Part shown: in pieces, positions 46,076-54,558 of the stretch
Layout: every line of letters begins with the position of its first letter
Position numbering within the stretch: the first letter of the stretch is position 1
Assembly (NCBI RefSeq): GCF_011290685.1
Contig: NZ_JAANYN010000016.1
Location: forward strand, 1-64,000
Reading direction: 5' to 3'
Source: Cyclobacterium plantarum
Lineage (GTDB): Bacteria; Bacteroidota; Bacteroidia; Cytophagales; Cyclobacteriaceae
DNA length: 64,000 nt
Translations under genes and position numbers: made by a program
The notes under the pieces: model-generated
The model's database searches: none
What the model was told of the DNA's origin: nothing
The model's input: the letters and a program-made list of their open reading frames with translations, nothing else

Positions 46076-46106
46076 TTTGACGATGTAAAAATTTTATTTA
46101 CCTTTG
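46076..46106 (+). promoter_or_regulatory. Consensus Bacteroidota promoter of the SRP RNA gene
   Basis: TTTG (46076-46079), a 19-nt spacer and TACCTTTG (46099-46106) fit the TTTG / TAnnTTTG consensus exactly. It sits just upstream of the SRP RNA 5' end, so transcription begins near 46109-46112. The full match supports assigning the window to Bacteroidota. Confidence 0.85.
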
Positions 46107-46108
46107 TC

Positions 46109-46200
46109 ATGAGCGGCACGACCAGCTCCTGCTAAATCCCCCAGGTCCGGAAGGAAGCAAGGGTAGGCGGTTGTAGCGGTGCGATGCCGCTTATTTTTTT
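46109..46200 (+). ncRNA. ffs: Signal recognition particle RNA, small bacterial (4.5S) type
   Basis: The conserved SRP core is present: CCCCAGGTCCGGAAGGAAGC with its GGAA tetraloop and the asymmetric internal loop (AGCA side), followed by AAGGGTAGGC. The ends close as a helix, AGCGGCA (46112-46118) with TGCCGCT (46185-46191), and a T run (to 46200) ends transcription. It pairs with Ffh for co-translational membrane targeting. It is transcribed from a consensus promoter directly upstream. Confidence 0.95.
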
Positions 46201-46281
46201 ATCCTTTTCCCCAACACTTCCCGCTTTTTGCTAATTTTGATTTAAATTTACCAGCATATATCAAAAACCATACTTATTAAA

Positions 46282-46938
46282 ATGAAATTCTTTATTGATA
46301 CAGCGAATTTAGAAGAAATTAAAGAGGCCTATGAACTGGGTGTACTGGATGGAGTAACTACCAATCCCTCTCTGATGGCCAAAGAAGGCATCAGTGGAGA
46401 AGACAAGGTCAGGAACCACTATAAGGCCATTTGTGATATAGTAGATGACAAAGTCAGTGCTGAGGTAATCGCTACAGATTTTGACGGGATGATAAGAGAA
46501 GGCAAAGCCCTGGCAAAAATTGATGACAAAATAGTAGTCAAAATACCTATGATCAAAGATGGTATCAAGGCCATCAAGTATTTTTCCAGTGAGGGTATAC
46601 GAACCAATTGTACACTGGTTTTTTCTGCAGGGCAGGCAATATTGGCAGCAAAGGCTGGGGCAAGTTATCTTTCCCCTTTTATTGGAAGATTGGATGACAT
46701 CGCTTTTGATGGTTTGGATCTGATTGCACAGATCGTCCACATCTATCAAAATTACGGCTTTGAAACGGAAGTATTGGCTGCTTCTGTGCGTCACACCATG
46801 CACCTGGTAAAGTGTGCAGAGCTGGGAGCAGACGTGGTCACTTGTCCCTTAAAGGTGATTACAGGCTTATTGAACCATCCCCTAACAGATAAAGGTCTGG
46901 CTCAATTTCTGGCAGATCATGCCAAAGCCAATAAATAA
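46282..46938 (+). CDS. tal: Transaldolase / fructose-6-phosphate aldolase (short type)
   Basis: 218 residues, the short TalC/FSA class. The start [16 protein letters not shown], the [11 protein letters not shown] motif, the Schiff-base Lys in VVKIPM (about 86) and the phosphate site (SPFIGRLDD) are visible. It carries three-carbon units between sugar phosphates in the pentose phosphate pathway, or splits fructose 6-phosphate; short-type proteins of both kinds look alike. A TAATTTTG box (46232-46239) may be its promoter, and a terminator follows. Confidence 0.92.
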   Translation: MKFFIDTANLEEIKEAYELGVLDGVTTNPSLMAKEGISGEDKVRNHYKAICDIVDDKVSAEVIATDFDGMIREGKALAKIDDKIVVKIPMIKDGIKAIKYFSSEGIRTNCTLVFSAGQAILAAKAGASYLSPFIGRLDDIAFDGLDLIAQIVHIYQNYGFETEVLAASVRHTMHLVKCAELGADVVTCPLKVITGLLNHPLTDKGLAQFLADHAKANK

Positions 46939-46945
46939 AAGTAGC

Positions 46946-46975
46946 AAAGGACAGGTATTCCATCTGTCCTTTTTT
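46946..46975 (+). terminator. Terminator after tal
   Basis: AAAGGACAG (46946-46954) pairs with CTGTCCTTT (46964-46972), 9 bp, followed by further T to 46975. Confidence 0.9.
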
Positions 46976-47026
46976 GGTTATATATTGTCCTAAAAGAAAG
47001 CAAACCTCTCAAAAAAACGCTTGGTC

Positions 47027-47230
47027 ATGTACATCATTAAAGTGAAAGGAAAGGCCAAAATTCCGGATTACATCCAGATCAGGGATGAAAATTTTGTTTT
47101 GGTAGCTTATTTCAGAGCGGATCGTCCATTGAAGAACATAGAGAAGTTTGGTCTGGAAGGCAAAGAAGCTGCATTGGAACAATTGATTAAAGAACTGCCT
47201 TTCGGCAAACTAAAAAAACTCAGCCTCTGA
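47027..47230 (+). CDS. Small conserved-looking protein upstream of ftsE
   Basis: 67 residues from ATG 47027; an in-frame TTG two codons earlier is possible. It is a basic alpha/beta peptide (MYIIKVKGKAKIPDYIQIRD, FVLVAYFRADRPLKNIEKFG) with no signal peptide or known domain that I recognise. It ends 1 bp before the ftsE ATG, so it is probably co-translated and may act in the same process. Function unknown. Confidence 0.72.
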   Translation: MYIIKVKGKAKIPDYIQIRDENFVLVAYFRADRPLKNIEKFGLEGKEAALEQLIKELPFGKLKKLSL

Positions 47231-47231
47231 T

Positions 47232-47945
47232 ATGATTTTCTCTAATGAGCCTGTGGTCAAAGTAACCAATGCCTGTATTTTTCAGGGGATCAATACCATC
47301 CTGAAAAATGTAAATTTCAATATTGAAAAAGACGAGTTCGTATTTTTAATTGGCCGTACCGGAAGCGGAAAGAGTTCCCTGCTCAAAACTTTGTATGCTG
47401 ACTTGCCATTGATTATGGGTGAGGCCCAGGTGGTAGGATATTCCATAGCCAATATCAAAAAGAAGGAAATACCCTTTTTGCGCCGCAAACTGGGCATTGT
47501 TTTTCAGGATTTTCAATTGTTCCCCGACCGCAGTGTTGCGGAAAACCTGTATTTTGTGCTACGAGCAACTGGCTGGAAAGACAAAATCAAAATGAAAAAC
47601 CGGATGATCGAGGTGCTGATGGGCGTGGGACTGGGCGGTGCCGCCACCAAAATGCCTCACCAACTTTCCGGTGGGGAACAACAGCGTGTGGTCATCGCCA
47701 GGGCCCTGCTCAATGAGCCTTCCATTCTGTTGGCAGATGAGCCTACCGGTAATCTTGATCCGGATGTTTCAGACGGCATATTCAAACTCTTCCAGGAAAT
47801 CAATAAAAAAGGGACAGCCATCCTGATGGCAACCCACAACTACGAATTGCTGAAAAAATACCCCTACCGCATCCTTAAATGTGAAAACGGACAGGTTTTG
47901 GATAGCAAAACATCGGAAATTTCGCTTTCTGGCTCTGGTCTATGA
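47232..47945 (+). CDS. ftsE: Cell division ABC ATPase FtsE
   Basis: 237 residues. Walker A (GRTGSGKSS, about 41-49), Q-loop (VFQDFQLFPD), ABC signature (LSGGEQQRV), Walker B (ILLADEPTGNLD) and switch His (MATHNYE) are all present; the FQDFQLxPDR segment is typical of FtsE. It works with FtsX to activate peptidoglycan hydrolases at the septum. No ftsX gene is adjacent, so it must lie elsewhere, as is common in Bacteroidota. The 175 bp after it hold no supported gene. Confidence 0.9.
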   Translation: MIFSNEPVVKVTNACIFQGINTILKNVNFNIEKDEFVFLIGRTGSGKSSLLKTLYADLPLIMGEAQVVGYSIANIKKKEIPFLRRKLGIVFQDFQLFPDRSVAENLYFVLRATGWKDKIKMKNRMIEVLMGVGLGGAATKMPHQLSGGEQQRVVIARALLNEPSILLADEPTGNLDPDVSDGIFKLFQEINKKGTAILMATHNYELLKKYPYRILKCENGQVLDSKTSEISLSGSGL

Positions 47946-48121
47946 CCGTCAGAGCAGCACCTTTTTTTCTGCATCCTATTCTTCCTGCTTAAAAAAAGCA
48001 AGCCTTAAAGGCACAATTAATTTCAGATCTCCCGAAAATCCATATTGGGGAAAATTTGCTGAAAAGGGCAACTTTATTTTCCCTATGGGAGTAGAGTAAG
48101 TAAACCATTAAATAAAGTCCC

Positions 48122-48307
48122 ATGGAAATTGAACATTATTTTCAGTGTCCTTATTGCCTGGCTGAAATTTCCATGCTTCTGGACCCCAGTGTGACGGAGC
48201 AGGAATATATTGAAGATTGTGAAATTTGTTGCAATCCGATCCAGGTAGCTTATGGAATAGAAAATGGAGAACTTCACTGGTTTAATGCATCTGGTATAGA
48301 ACAGTGA
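48122..48307 (+). CDS. CPXCG-type cysteine-rich small protein
   Basis: 61 residues. Two Cys pairs, CPYC (about 9-12) and CEIC (about 33-36), match the zinc-binding PF14255 family (CPXCG motif), with the conserved end region ELHWFNASGIEQ. Members are found widely in proteobacteria and Bacteroidota; function is unknown. Here the first pair is followed by L rather than the usual G. Confidence 0.85.
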   Translation: MEIEHYFQCPYCLAEISMLLDPSVTEQEYIEDCEICCNPIQVAYGIENGELHWFNASGIEQ

Positions 48308-48376
48308 AATTTTATTCAAATTAACCTTGAAAATCCTGCCACAGCCCTTATTTTAGGTGATAAATTAGATAGGGAT

Positions 48377-48901
48377 ATGGTTAGATATTTAGGTTTTTCA
48401 CTCTTTTTATTGGTATTTTTTCGCGCATTTCAAAGCCAGGCACAGGTCGTGGAAGAAATCAAAACGGCAGGCCAGATTTATGCCTATGCGCAGCTTCATG
48501 GGGACCATGAGATTCTGCTTGATTTTACTTATCCCTCGCTGATTGAAAAAGCCGGGGGCAGGGATGCCATGAAAAACATATTGAAGCAGATCCAGGAAAC
48601 CAAACACAAAAAAGGACAGCATTTGACCTCCGTGGAGTTTGGAGACCAGATCCAATCGGTCAGTGTCAAAGATGAAATTCACGCCATTGTGCCCATTACG
48701 CTTGTCACCAAGGTACCAGGAGGCACCCTCACCAGCAGCAGTAACCTAATCGCCGTTGGCACGGAAAACCGGGAAAATTGGTACTTTATAGAGACCACCG
48801 CTCTGGAAGAAAGAAACATCAAAAAGGTGCTTCCCAATTGGGATCATAGCCTTACTTTGCCTTTCAAAAAAGCGCCGGTATTCAAGGAAGACAAGCGTTA
48901 A
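48377..48901 (+). CDS. Secreted protein of unknown function
   Basis: 174 residues with a signal peptide (FSLFLLVFFRAFQSQAQ, cleavage near 23). The mature part is a small alpha/beta domain (ILLDFTYPSLIEKAGGRDAM, VPITLVTKVPGGTLTSSSNL, NWYFIETTALEERNIKKVLP) resembling NTF2-like folds, by eye only. No catalytic motif is seen. It lies alone after the CPXCG gene and converges on the dienoyl-CoA reductase gene with an 11-bp gap. Confidence 0.75.
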   Translation: MVRYLGFSLFLLVFFRAFQSQAQVVEEIKTAGQIYAYAQLHGDHEILLDFTYPSLIEKAGGRDAMKNILKQIQETKHKKGQHLTSVEFGDQIQSVSVKDEIHAIVPITLVTKVPGGTLTSSSNLIAVGTENRENWYFIETTALEERNIKKVLPNWDHSLTLPFKKAPVFKEDKR

Positions 48902-48912
48902 GCGGTATCACA

Positions 48913-49785
48913 TCACTTCTTTCCCTTCCTTTTCTCTTCCATGGCATCCCACCATTCATTTTTGATGGAACTCAAGCCATTGAACTGGCCTGCACCCTGA
49001 AGCCATTCACCACCATCTATGGTAATGATTTCGCCATTGATAAAAGCCGAATAGGGGGAGATCAAATAAGCAGCCAGGTTGGCCAATTCCTGATGTTCCC
49101 CTACCCTTTCCAGCGGAACCCTTCTTGCAGGATCAAATTTATCTGCAAGTTCTCCGGGCAATAGTCGCTGCCAGGCTCCTTCCGTTGGAAAGGGGCCGGG
49201 AGCAATGGCATTGGTCCGAATACCGTAAGGAGCCCACTCCACGGCCAAAGATCGGGTCATGGCCAAAACACCGGCTTTTGCCGCTGCACTGGGAACCACA
49301 AAGGCAGAACCGGTAAAGGCATAAGTGGTCACAATATTCAGGAAGGTCCCTGCTACCTTTTCCCTGATCCATTCTTTTCCTGCCACCAGGGTAAGGTTTG
49401 CTGATCCTTTTAGCACTATATCCAGGATGGTATGAAAGGCATTTGCAGAAAGCCTCTCGGTAGGAGATATGAAATTAGCAGCAGCATTGTTGACCACCAC
49501 ATCAACTTTACCGTAATGCTGCCTGGCTTTCCCATACATTTCTTCCACCTGATCATAATCTCTCACGTCACAAGCCAAAGGCAACAGCTCCCCTCCCGTT
49601 TGTTCCCTCAATTCATCCGCTGTCTTTTCCAGAACTTCCATTTTCCGGCTACTGATGACCAGCCTGGCCCCGAGGGTGAGAAAATACCTGGCCATGGATT
49701 TTCCCAATCCCGTGCCCCCACCGGTCACCAGGACCACCTGATCCTTTAGCGCATCTGGCACCAACATACCTTGATTATATTTCAT
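48913..49785 (-). CDS. SDR oxidoreductase, 2,4-dienoyl-CoA reductase type
   Basis: 290 residues. The nucleotide motif TGGGTGLGKSMA, the NNAAANFISPTERLS segment, the TYAFTGSAF segment and VVPSAAAKAGVLAM match mitochondrial DECR1 closely: active-site Asn, Tyr, Ser and Lys are all in their DECR positions, which differ from the usual SDR YxxxK. It reduces trans-2,cis-4-dienoyl-CoA with NADPH in breakdown of unsaturated fatty acids. Its leader and start codon seem duplicated about 112 bp upstream. Confidence 0.88.
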   Translation of the reverse strand: MKYNQGMLVPDALKDQVVLVTGGGTGLGKSMARYFLTLGARLVISSRKMEVLEKTADELREQTGGELLPLACDVRDYDQVEEMYGKARQHYGKVDVVVNNAAANFISPTERLSANAFHTILDIVLKGSANLTLVAGKEWIREKVAGTFLNIVTTYAFTGSAFVVPSAAAKAGVLAMTRSLAVEWAPYGIRTNAIAPGPFPTEGAWQRLLPGELADKFDPARRVPLERVGEHQELANLAAYLISPYSAFINGEIITIDGGEWLQGAGQFNGLSSIKNEWWDAMEEKRKGKK

Positions 49786-50145
49786 GTGTCTATAATTTGT
49801 TCTTTAATGGCCACCCCGATTTGTCGGGGCAGGCTATGGAATCTCGCATGGTTGTTAGTCATCCCAGTGTGTGACGGCTACCTCATGCTCGATTTCATGT
49901 GTTTATAGTTGTTTTTAAATTGCCAAGAAGCATGCCTTTCGGGAAGATTCCCGCATTTTGCCCCGATCCTATTGGGACAGGGCCCTATGGCCCTTGCGGC
50001 ATGCCCTATATTACAAGCTTACCGTATTTAGGCAAACTTATTTTAAAATACGTAATTTTATGATCAATCAAATGATTGGGTTAAAGTTTATTTATCTTTG
50101 GCCGATTAACTGATTAGGAAACACGCGAAAAATGTTACGGTGCTT
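49786..50145. other. Intergenic region with a duplicated leader and small hairpins
   Basis: About 360 bp between divergent genes. The 20-nt TTCATGTGTYTATARTTTGT-like sequence around the reductase start (49782-49802) recurs at 49894-49912. CCCCGATTTGTCGGGG (49814-49829) is a small hairpin. On the plus strand TATCTTTG (50093-50100) is a -7 box candidate for the lipoprotein gene at 50146. No gene is seen. Confidence 0.5.
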
Positions 50146-50952
50146 ATGAAATCTATTTTCAGATACTTTCTGTTCCTTTTATTGTTTTCCTGCAACCTGG
50201 ACAATAACAGGGAATTGCAGATTGATCAGTCCTATGAGGGGGAAGAAGCCTATTGGGTTTCTAAATCCATGGACGAACACCTGCACCTCGCTTTTTATGA
50301 TTTGGAAGCATTCAAAAAGAAGGCTTTTACCGATAGCCTTCCTGGCTGTCCTTCGGTGTTATTTTCCACCGATTCCCTGAGCCTTACCCTTAATTATGAT
50401 CAAGCCGGTTGTGAAGATGCAGGCAGCTCGGATTTTGAGGGCTCCATCCAGCTTCAGTACAGCCTCCCTTCTCCGGGCAGCAACGACACCCTTCAACTGA
50501 ATTTCCAAAACTACCACCAAGAAAACACAAAGATACAGGGCAGCAGGGTTTTCTATATCGCCAGAAAACGTACGGATAATAAACTGCTGATTGAGGAAAC
50601 TGATTCGCTGTTATTGGTTAACAACTTTGGCTCCAGCACCCGTATCAAACCACGGCTTGAGCATCAAGCCCAGTTTCAATCGGGTGCCTTGACAGCAATC
50701 AGCAGCACTGGCGACATGACAGGTAGAAATTGGAGTGGAAATGAAATCAAGGTTAAGCTATCGAAAACAACAGGGGATGAGTGCCTGTCCAGCGCTATTT
50801 TCAGACCTACTTCGGGGACTGAAACCTGGACTGTCTTGAGAACTGGCGGAGGCAATGTGATCCATGAATTGGTTTATTCCGAAACCGGAGATTGCGAAAC
50901 CAAAACGACCATCCGTTTGTCCGAAGGCGTGGTGATGGAAAAAAGCCCATGA
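50146..50952 (+). CDS. Lipoprotein of unknown function
   Basis: 268 residues from ATG 50146; an in-frame GTG at 50140 is less likely. A lipobox (LFLLLFSC, about 9-16) is followed by a 250-residue beta-rich region with several Cys (PGCPS, AGCEDAG, DECLSS, DCETKT) likely to form disulfides. I do not recognise a domain. It probably lies on the periplasmic or outer-membrane surface. Converges with the LytTR regulator gene (8-bp gap, no terminator visible). Confidence 0.75.
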   Translation: MKSIFRYFLFLLLFSCNLDNNRELQIDQSYEGEEAYWVSKSMDEHLHLAFYDLEAFKKKAFTDSLPGCPSVLFSTDSLSLTLNYDQAGCEDAGSSDFEGSIQLQYSLPSPGSNDTLQLNFQNYHQENTKIQGSRVFYIARKRTDNKLLIEETDSLLLVNNFGSSTRIKPRLEHQAQFQSGALTAISSTGDMTGRNWSGNEIKVKLSKTTGDECLSSAIFRPTSGTETWTVLRTGGGNVIHELVYSETGDCETKTTIRLSEGVVMEKSP

Positions 50953-50960
50953 AGGTAGAT

Positions 50961-51707
50961 CTACATGGCCCGCAAAGCTGTCAGCAATGCTTCTTTTTTT
51001 CTGGTTGATACGTCTATTTGCGATCCATTTTCCAAAATCAGGGTTCCACCTTTCCCTTTTTTAAATTGCTTTACTTTGGAAAGATTAACCAGATGACTGT
51101 TGTGAACCCTGAAAAATCCCAATACCTGTAACATGGACTCAAATTCTTTGAGGGTTTTGGCCACAGTGATTTTTTGTTTGTTTTGAAAATGTATGACTGT
51201 GTAGTTTACGTCGGCTTGCAAGTGGCTTATTTCGTCCAACTCCACAAAAACAAGCCCCTCTTGTGTAGGAATCGGAATCTTTTTTTTAGCCGTGTGAAAA
51301 GCAGGCAAAACCTCCGTAGCTCTGCTCAAAGCCCCGGGCTTCTGGTCAGATTTTGACTTAATTTTTTCTAATGTTAGCAGCAATTCATCTGGGTCAATGG
51401 GTTTTAGCAGGTAATCAAGGGCATTGGCTTTGATCGCTTCTATCGCATACCTTTCATGTGCTGTTGTGAATACCAATGCAAAGGGCGGGTCTTTTTTCCC
51501 ATTTAACCAATTAAACACAATCTCCTCATCCAATTCAATATCCAGAAAAACAACATCCGGGACATTGCTTTCCAAAAAGACATCCAAAGATGCTGTATCT
51601 GAAAATGATCCCAAAACCTTTACTTTTCCATTTGCATATACCTCCAGCAAATTTACCAACCTGCTTCTGCAGTGGTCTTCGTCGTCTATGATTATCGCAT
51701 TCAGCAT
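50961..51707 (-). CDS. LytTR-family response regulator
   Basis: 248 residues from ATG 51707 (an earlier in-frame start is rejected because the receiver starts MLNAIIIDDEDHC here). The receiver has the acid pair (DDE) and phospho-Asp in VFLDIEL, with the K in LKPID; then a LytTR DNA-binding domain (about 150-248, ISHLQADVNYTVIHF, FFRVHNSHLVNLSKV). The start ATG overlaps the stop of the kinase gene (ATGCTGA), so the two proteins are made together. It likely regulates envelope or unknown target genes. Confidence 0.93.
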   Translation of the reverse strand: MLNAIIIDDEDHCRSRLVNLLEVYANGKVKVLGSFSDTASLDVFLESNVPDVVFLDIELDEEIVFNWLNGKKDPPFALVFTTAHERYAIEAIKANALDYLLKPIDPDELLLTLEKIKSKSDQKPGALSRATEVLPAFHTAKKKIPIPTQEGLVFVELDEISHLQADVNYTVIHFQNKQKITVAKTLKEFESMLQVLGFFRVHNSHLVNLSKVKQFKKGKGGTLILENGSQIDVSTRKKEALLTALRAM

Positions 51708-53797
51708 AATTCCGGCAATTCCAATTCTACCCGATATCCTGTATCCATAGCCCCATGCTGAACCCTGGCTTTTGCCTTTCTGGATAGGTTCCATACCGAT
51801 ATCCTGTCTTCAGTTAGGCGCATCCCCATCGAGTGCCCATTTTTGATTTTCTTAAGTGGCTCCGGTCCATCAAGGCCTTTGCCGTTGTCCTCTACGATTA
51901 AGGTAATCCCATTACCTGATTTCCTGATGACTACCCTTATTTCACCCGGAATTTCGTTCTTTTTTGAAAAACCATGCCAAATGCTGTTTTCTACATAAGG
52001 TTGGAGCAATAAGGGAGGCACTTGGATTTTATCGGAATCAACCCCGGATTCAAGATCAATTACGTAGGAAAATTTACCGTTAAATCGAAAAGCCTCCAGT
52101 TGCATGTATATTTCCAGCATTTGCAAATCCTCCTTTAATGAAATGGTTTGTTCTCCACTTTTTTCCAGAATCATGCGCATCAATTTTGCAAATTTACCCA
52201 GGTAATAGTCTGCGGTAATCGGGTCATGCTTTAAAATAAAATCGCTGATCGCATTGAGGGAATTAAAAATAAAATGAGGATTGAGCTGAGCTTTGAGCCA
52301 TTTCATTTCTGTTTCTGCAATTTTTTGTTTCAATGCTGCCTCCTGCTCCCTTTCTCTTGCATCTCTTTTTTTCTTGTATAAAACGGCGACCACCAGAAAG
52401 AAAAACACAAAAAACACAAATACCCCTGCTATCAATTGTTTTTTATAAGCTTGTTCTTCCACTGCTGTTTTCCCCATAGCCAGTGCCTTTTCATGGGAGG
52501 CTTTTAAAAGCATCTCCTTTTTATCGAATTCAAATCTGGCTTGTTGGCGGAGCAATTCTTTTTGTTTTTCATCATTAAAAATACTATCCCTGAATTCCAG
52601 GTGCTTTTTATGCCAGAATAGCGCTTTTTCAAAATCATTCTGTAACGCATGGGTATTGCTCAAACCTAAATACACATCCTGGAGCAAAGGTTTTGCTCCT
52701 GAACGCAAAGCCATAACCCTTCCCTTTTCCTGCCACTCCAGTGATTTGCTGATTTTGTTTTCGGCGGTAATGGACTCAAATGGCAAAAAATCAGGTGGCA
52801 TAGCAGCGATCAGGTTTCCCAACAAGTGGTAATTCATCGCCCCGTTTTCCAGATCGTTGGTTTGCTCATAAGCCTGGATAGCCTGCAGATGGAAATAATA
52901 GGCTGAATCATACTGCTTTAAATTTAAATGTACCCTTCCCATATTGGTCAGGTCACTACCTATTCTTCTGAGATTGCCAATTTCTTTGTTTATGGCAAGG
53001 GAATTATTAAAATGAATCAATGCCTTTGCATGCGCTTTGTTTTGATCCAGAATAACTCCCATATTACCCAAAGCGTTGGCCAAGCCCTGTTGGTTTCCTG
53101 CTTTTTCAAACCATTCATAGGCACGTTGCTGGTAATTAAAGGCCGTATCAAGTTCTCCTGTATTTTTATAGACCAAACCAATATTGGTGGCCAGATTTGC
53201 CTGTAACATCTTCTCCTCTTCCGGCATCAATTTCAAAGCTTCAAAAAAAGCCGCCAAAGCTTTCGGGTAATCTGCCAAAGAAAGGTATACCACACCCAAA
53301 TTGGATAAGTTATAATAAATCCCCGGTACATGGCTCATGGTTTGGAAACGGGAAATCGCCTCCTCATGACTTCGAATGGCCTCCAGAAAATCGGACTGAT
53401 TGTATTGGATCAGGGCCATGTTACTCAGGGCTTTTGCCGCACCTAAATCATTTTTTAAAGAAGTATGTATTTTCATGGCCTCCATGTAGGCTTTTAGTGC
53501 CAAAGAATCCGCTCCTTTGGCCCAATAATTTGAGCCCAGGTTGTTCCAGGAAACTGCCTGATAATGTTCATGCTCCAGCTTTTCTGCCAGATTCCTTGCC
53601 ATTTGAGCATAGTAGATCCCGGAATCAGGCTTAATGCTATAAAAAGCATAAGCCATTTCATTCCATAGAATGATTTTAGTAGAGTCAGGAATACCGGTCC
53701 GTTGTACAATTTGCCGGAGACTGTCCAATTCATTTTGCTGACCTAAGGCCGTCAGGCAAGGGGTTATTATCCATATCCAAATAACAATTAACCTCAT
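51701..53797 (-). CDS. TPR-containing LytS-type sensor histidine kinase
   Basis: 698 residues. A signal peptide (about 1-20) is followed by about eight TPR repeats (about 40-410) outside the inner membrane, a coiled coil, one membrane helix (about 463-483), and a HisKA_LytS domain with the phosphoacceptor segment LNPHFIFNSLNAISDF and an ATPase domain (VENSIWHGF, VEDNGKGL, GMRLTEDR). The kinase has an extracytoplasmic TPR sensor and passes phosphate to the LytTR regulator next to it. It diverges from an outer-membrane protein gene across 158 bp, a possible target. Confidence 0.93.
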   Translation of the reverse strand: MRLIVIWIWIITPCLTALGQQNELDSLRQIVQRTGIPDSTKIILWNEMAYAFYSIKPDSGIYYAQMARNLAEKLEHEHYQAVSWNNLGSNYWAKGADSLALKAYMEAMKIHTSLKNDLGAAKALSNMALIQYNQSDFLEAIRSHEEAISRFQTMSHVPGIYYNLSNLGVVYLSLADYPKALAAFFEALKLMPEEEKMLQANLATNIGLVYKNTGELDTAFNYQQRAYEWFEKAGNQQGLANALGNMGVILDQNKAHAKALIHFNNSLAINKEIGNLRRIGSDLTNMGRVHLNLKQYDSAYYFHLQAIQAYEQTNDLENGAMNYHLLGNLIAAMPPDFLPFESITAENKISKSLEWQEKGRVMALRSGAKPLLQDVYLGLSNTHALQNDFEKALFWHKKHLEFRDSIFNDEKQKELLRQQARFEFDKKEMLLKASHEKALAMGKTAVEEQAYKKQLIAGVFVFFVFFFLVVAVLYKKKRDAREREQEAALKQKIAETEMKWLKAQLNPHFIFNSLNAISDFILKHDPITADYYLGKFAKLMRMILEKSGEQTISLKEDLQMLEIYMQLEAFRFNGKFSYVIDLESGVDSDKIQVPPLLLQPYVENSIWHGFSKKNEIPGEIRVVIRKSGNGITLIVEDNGKGLDGPEPLKKIKNGHSMGMRLTEDRISVWNLSRKAKARVQHGAMDTGYRVELELPELC

Positions 53798-53955
53798 GAT
53801 TCAACTTATTCCGAGGACAAAATACTTCTTTATTGTATCATTTACTAAATTAAGACAGGCAAAAAATAAATGAATACCGGCACTTAATCAATCTGACTTT
53901 TGAATATTAACTAAGGGAGGTACATTGAAGCCAAAACGATATAAAAAATTTGGCT

Positions 53956-54558
53956 ATGAAAATCACAAGTTATTTACACCAGAATACATATAGTTTACTG
54001 ACATTATGTAGCATTTGTTTTCTTTTCCTGTTTTATTCAGGTGCTCAGGGCCAGGCTTTTGATAAAGGCACAAAAGTAGTCAGCGCCGGTATAGGAATCG
54101 GGAGTTCTCTTGGAAGTTTTTCCCACAATTCCCAAACACCGGCCATAAGTGTTCAATATGAGCAAGGGGTATGGGATGCGGGAGCAGATGGGGTTGTCAG
54201 CCTCGGGGCTTATGTGGGGTACAAAAGCTTTGGGTGGAAAACAGAAACCTCCGGCTTCAACACTTCTGCCAGCTGGAAATACACCATTATCGGCATCAGA
54301 AGTGCCTATCATTATCAAGGGCTGGACAACGACGACCTGGATGTCTACGGGGGCTTAATGCTGGCTGCCAATTTACTTAATTATTCGTACACTGATTCCC
54401 AGGGTAATCGTCAGGGGGCGGGAAACTTTGGCAACAGTACGGGGCTGACTTTGTACCTTGGTGGTCGCTATTATTTCTCTCCTATGGCTGCTGGCTTTGC
54501 TGAAATAGGCTACGGCATTTCCTACCTTAACCTTGGATTGGCCCTTAGATTTCAATAG
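53956..54558 (+). CDS. Small outer-membrane beta-barrel protein
   Basis: 200 residues from ATG 53956; a TTG two codons earlier is not needed. A signal sequence (SICFLFLFYSGAQGQAF) leads about eight amphipathic strands with G and aromatic residues (GLMLAANLLNYSYTD, LTLYLGGRYYFSPM) and a terminal F-Q (LALRFQ). It resembles OmpW/OMP_b-brl small barrels. Function unknown. Its 3' end overlaps the convergent aspartoacylase-like gene by 7 bp. Confidence 0.82.
   Translation: MKITSYLHQNTYSLLTLCSICFLFLFYSGAQGQAFDKGTKVVSAGIGIGSSLGSFSHNSQTPAISVQYEQGVWDAGADGVVSLGAYVGYKSFGWKTETSGFNTSASWKYTIIGIRSAYHYQGLDNDDLDVYGGLMLAANLLNYSYTDSQGNRQGAGNFGNSTGLTLYLGGRYYFSPMAAGFAEIGYGISYLNLGLALRFQ

Noticed and set aside
47881-48099. 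Plus-strand frame of 72 codons overlapping the ftsE end
   Set aside because: Overlaps ftsE by 65 bp in another frame, and its sequence has no protein-like pattern.
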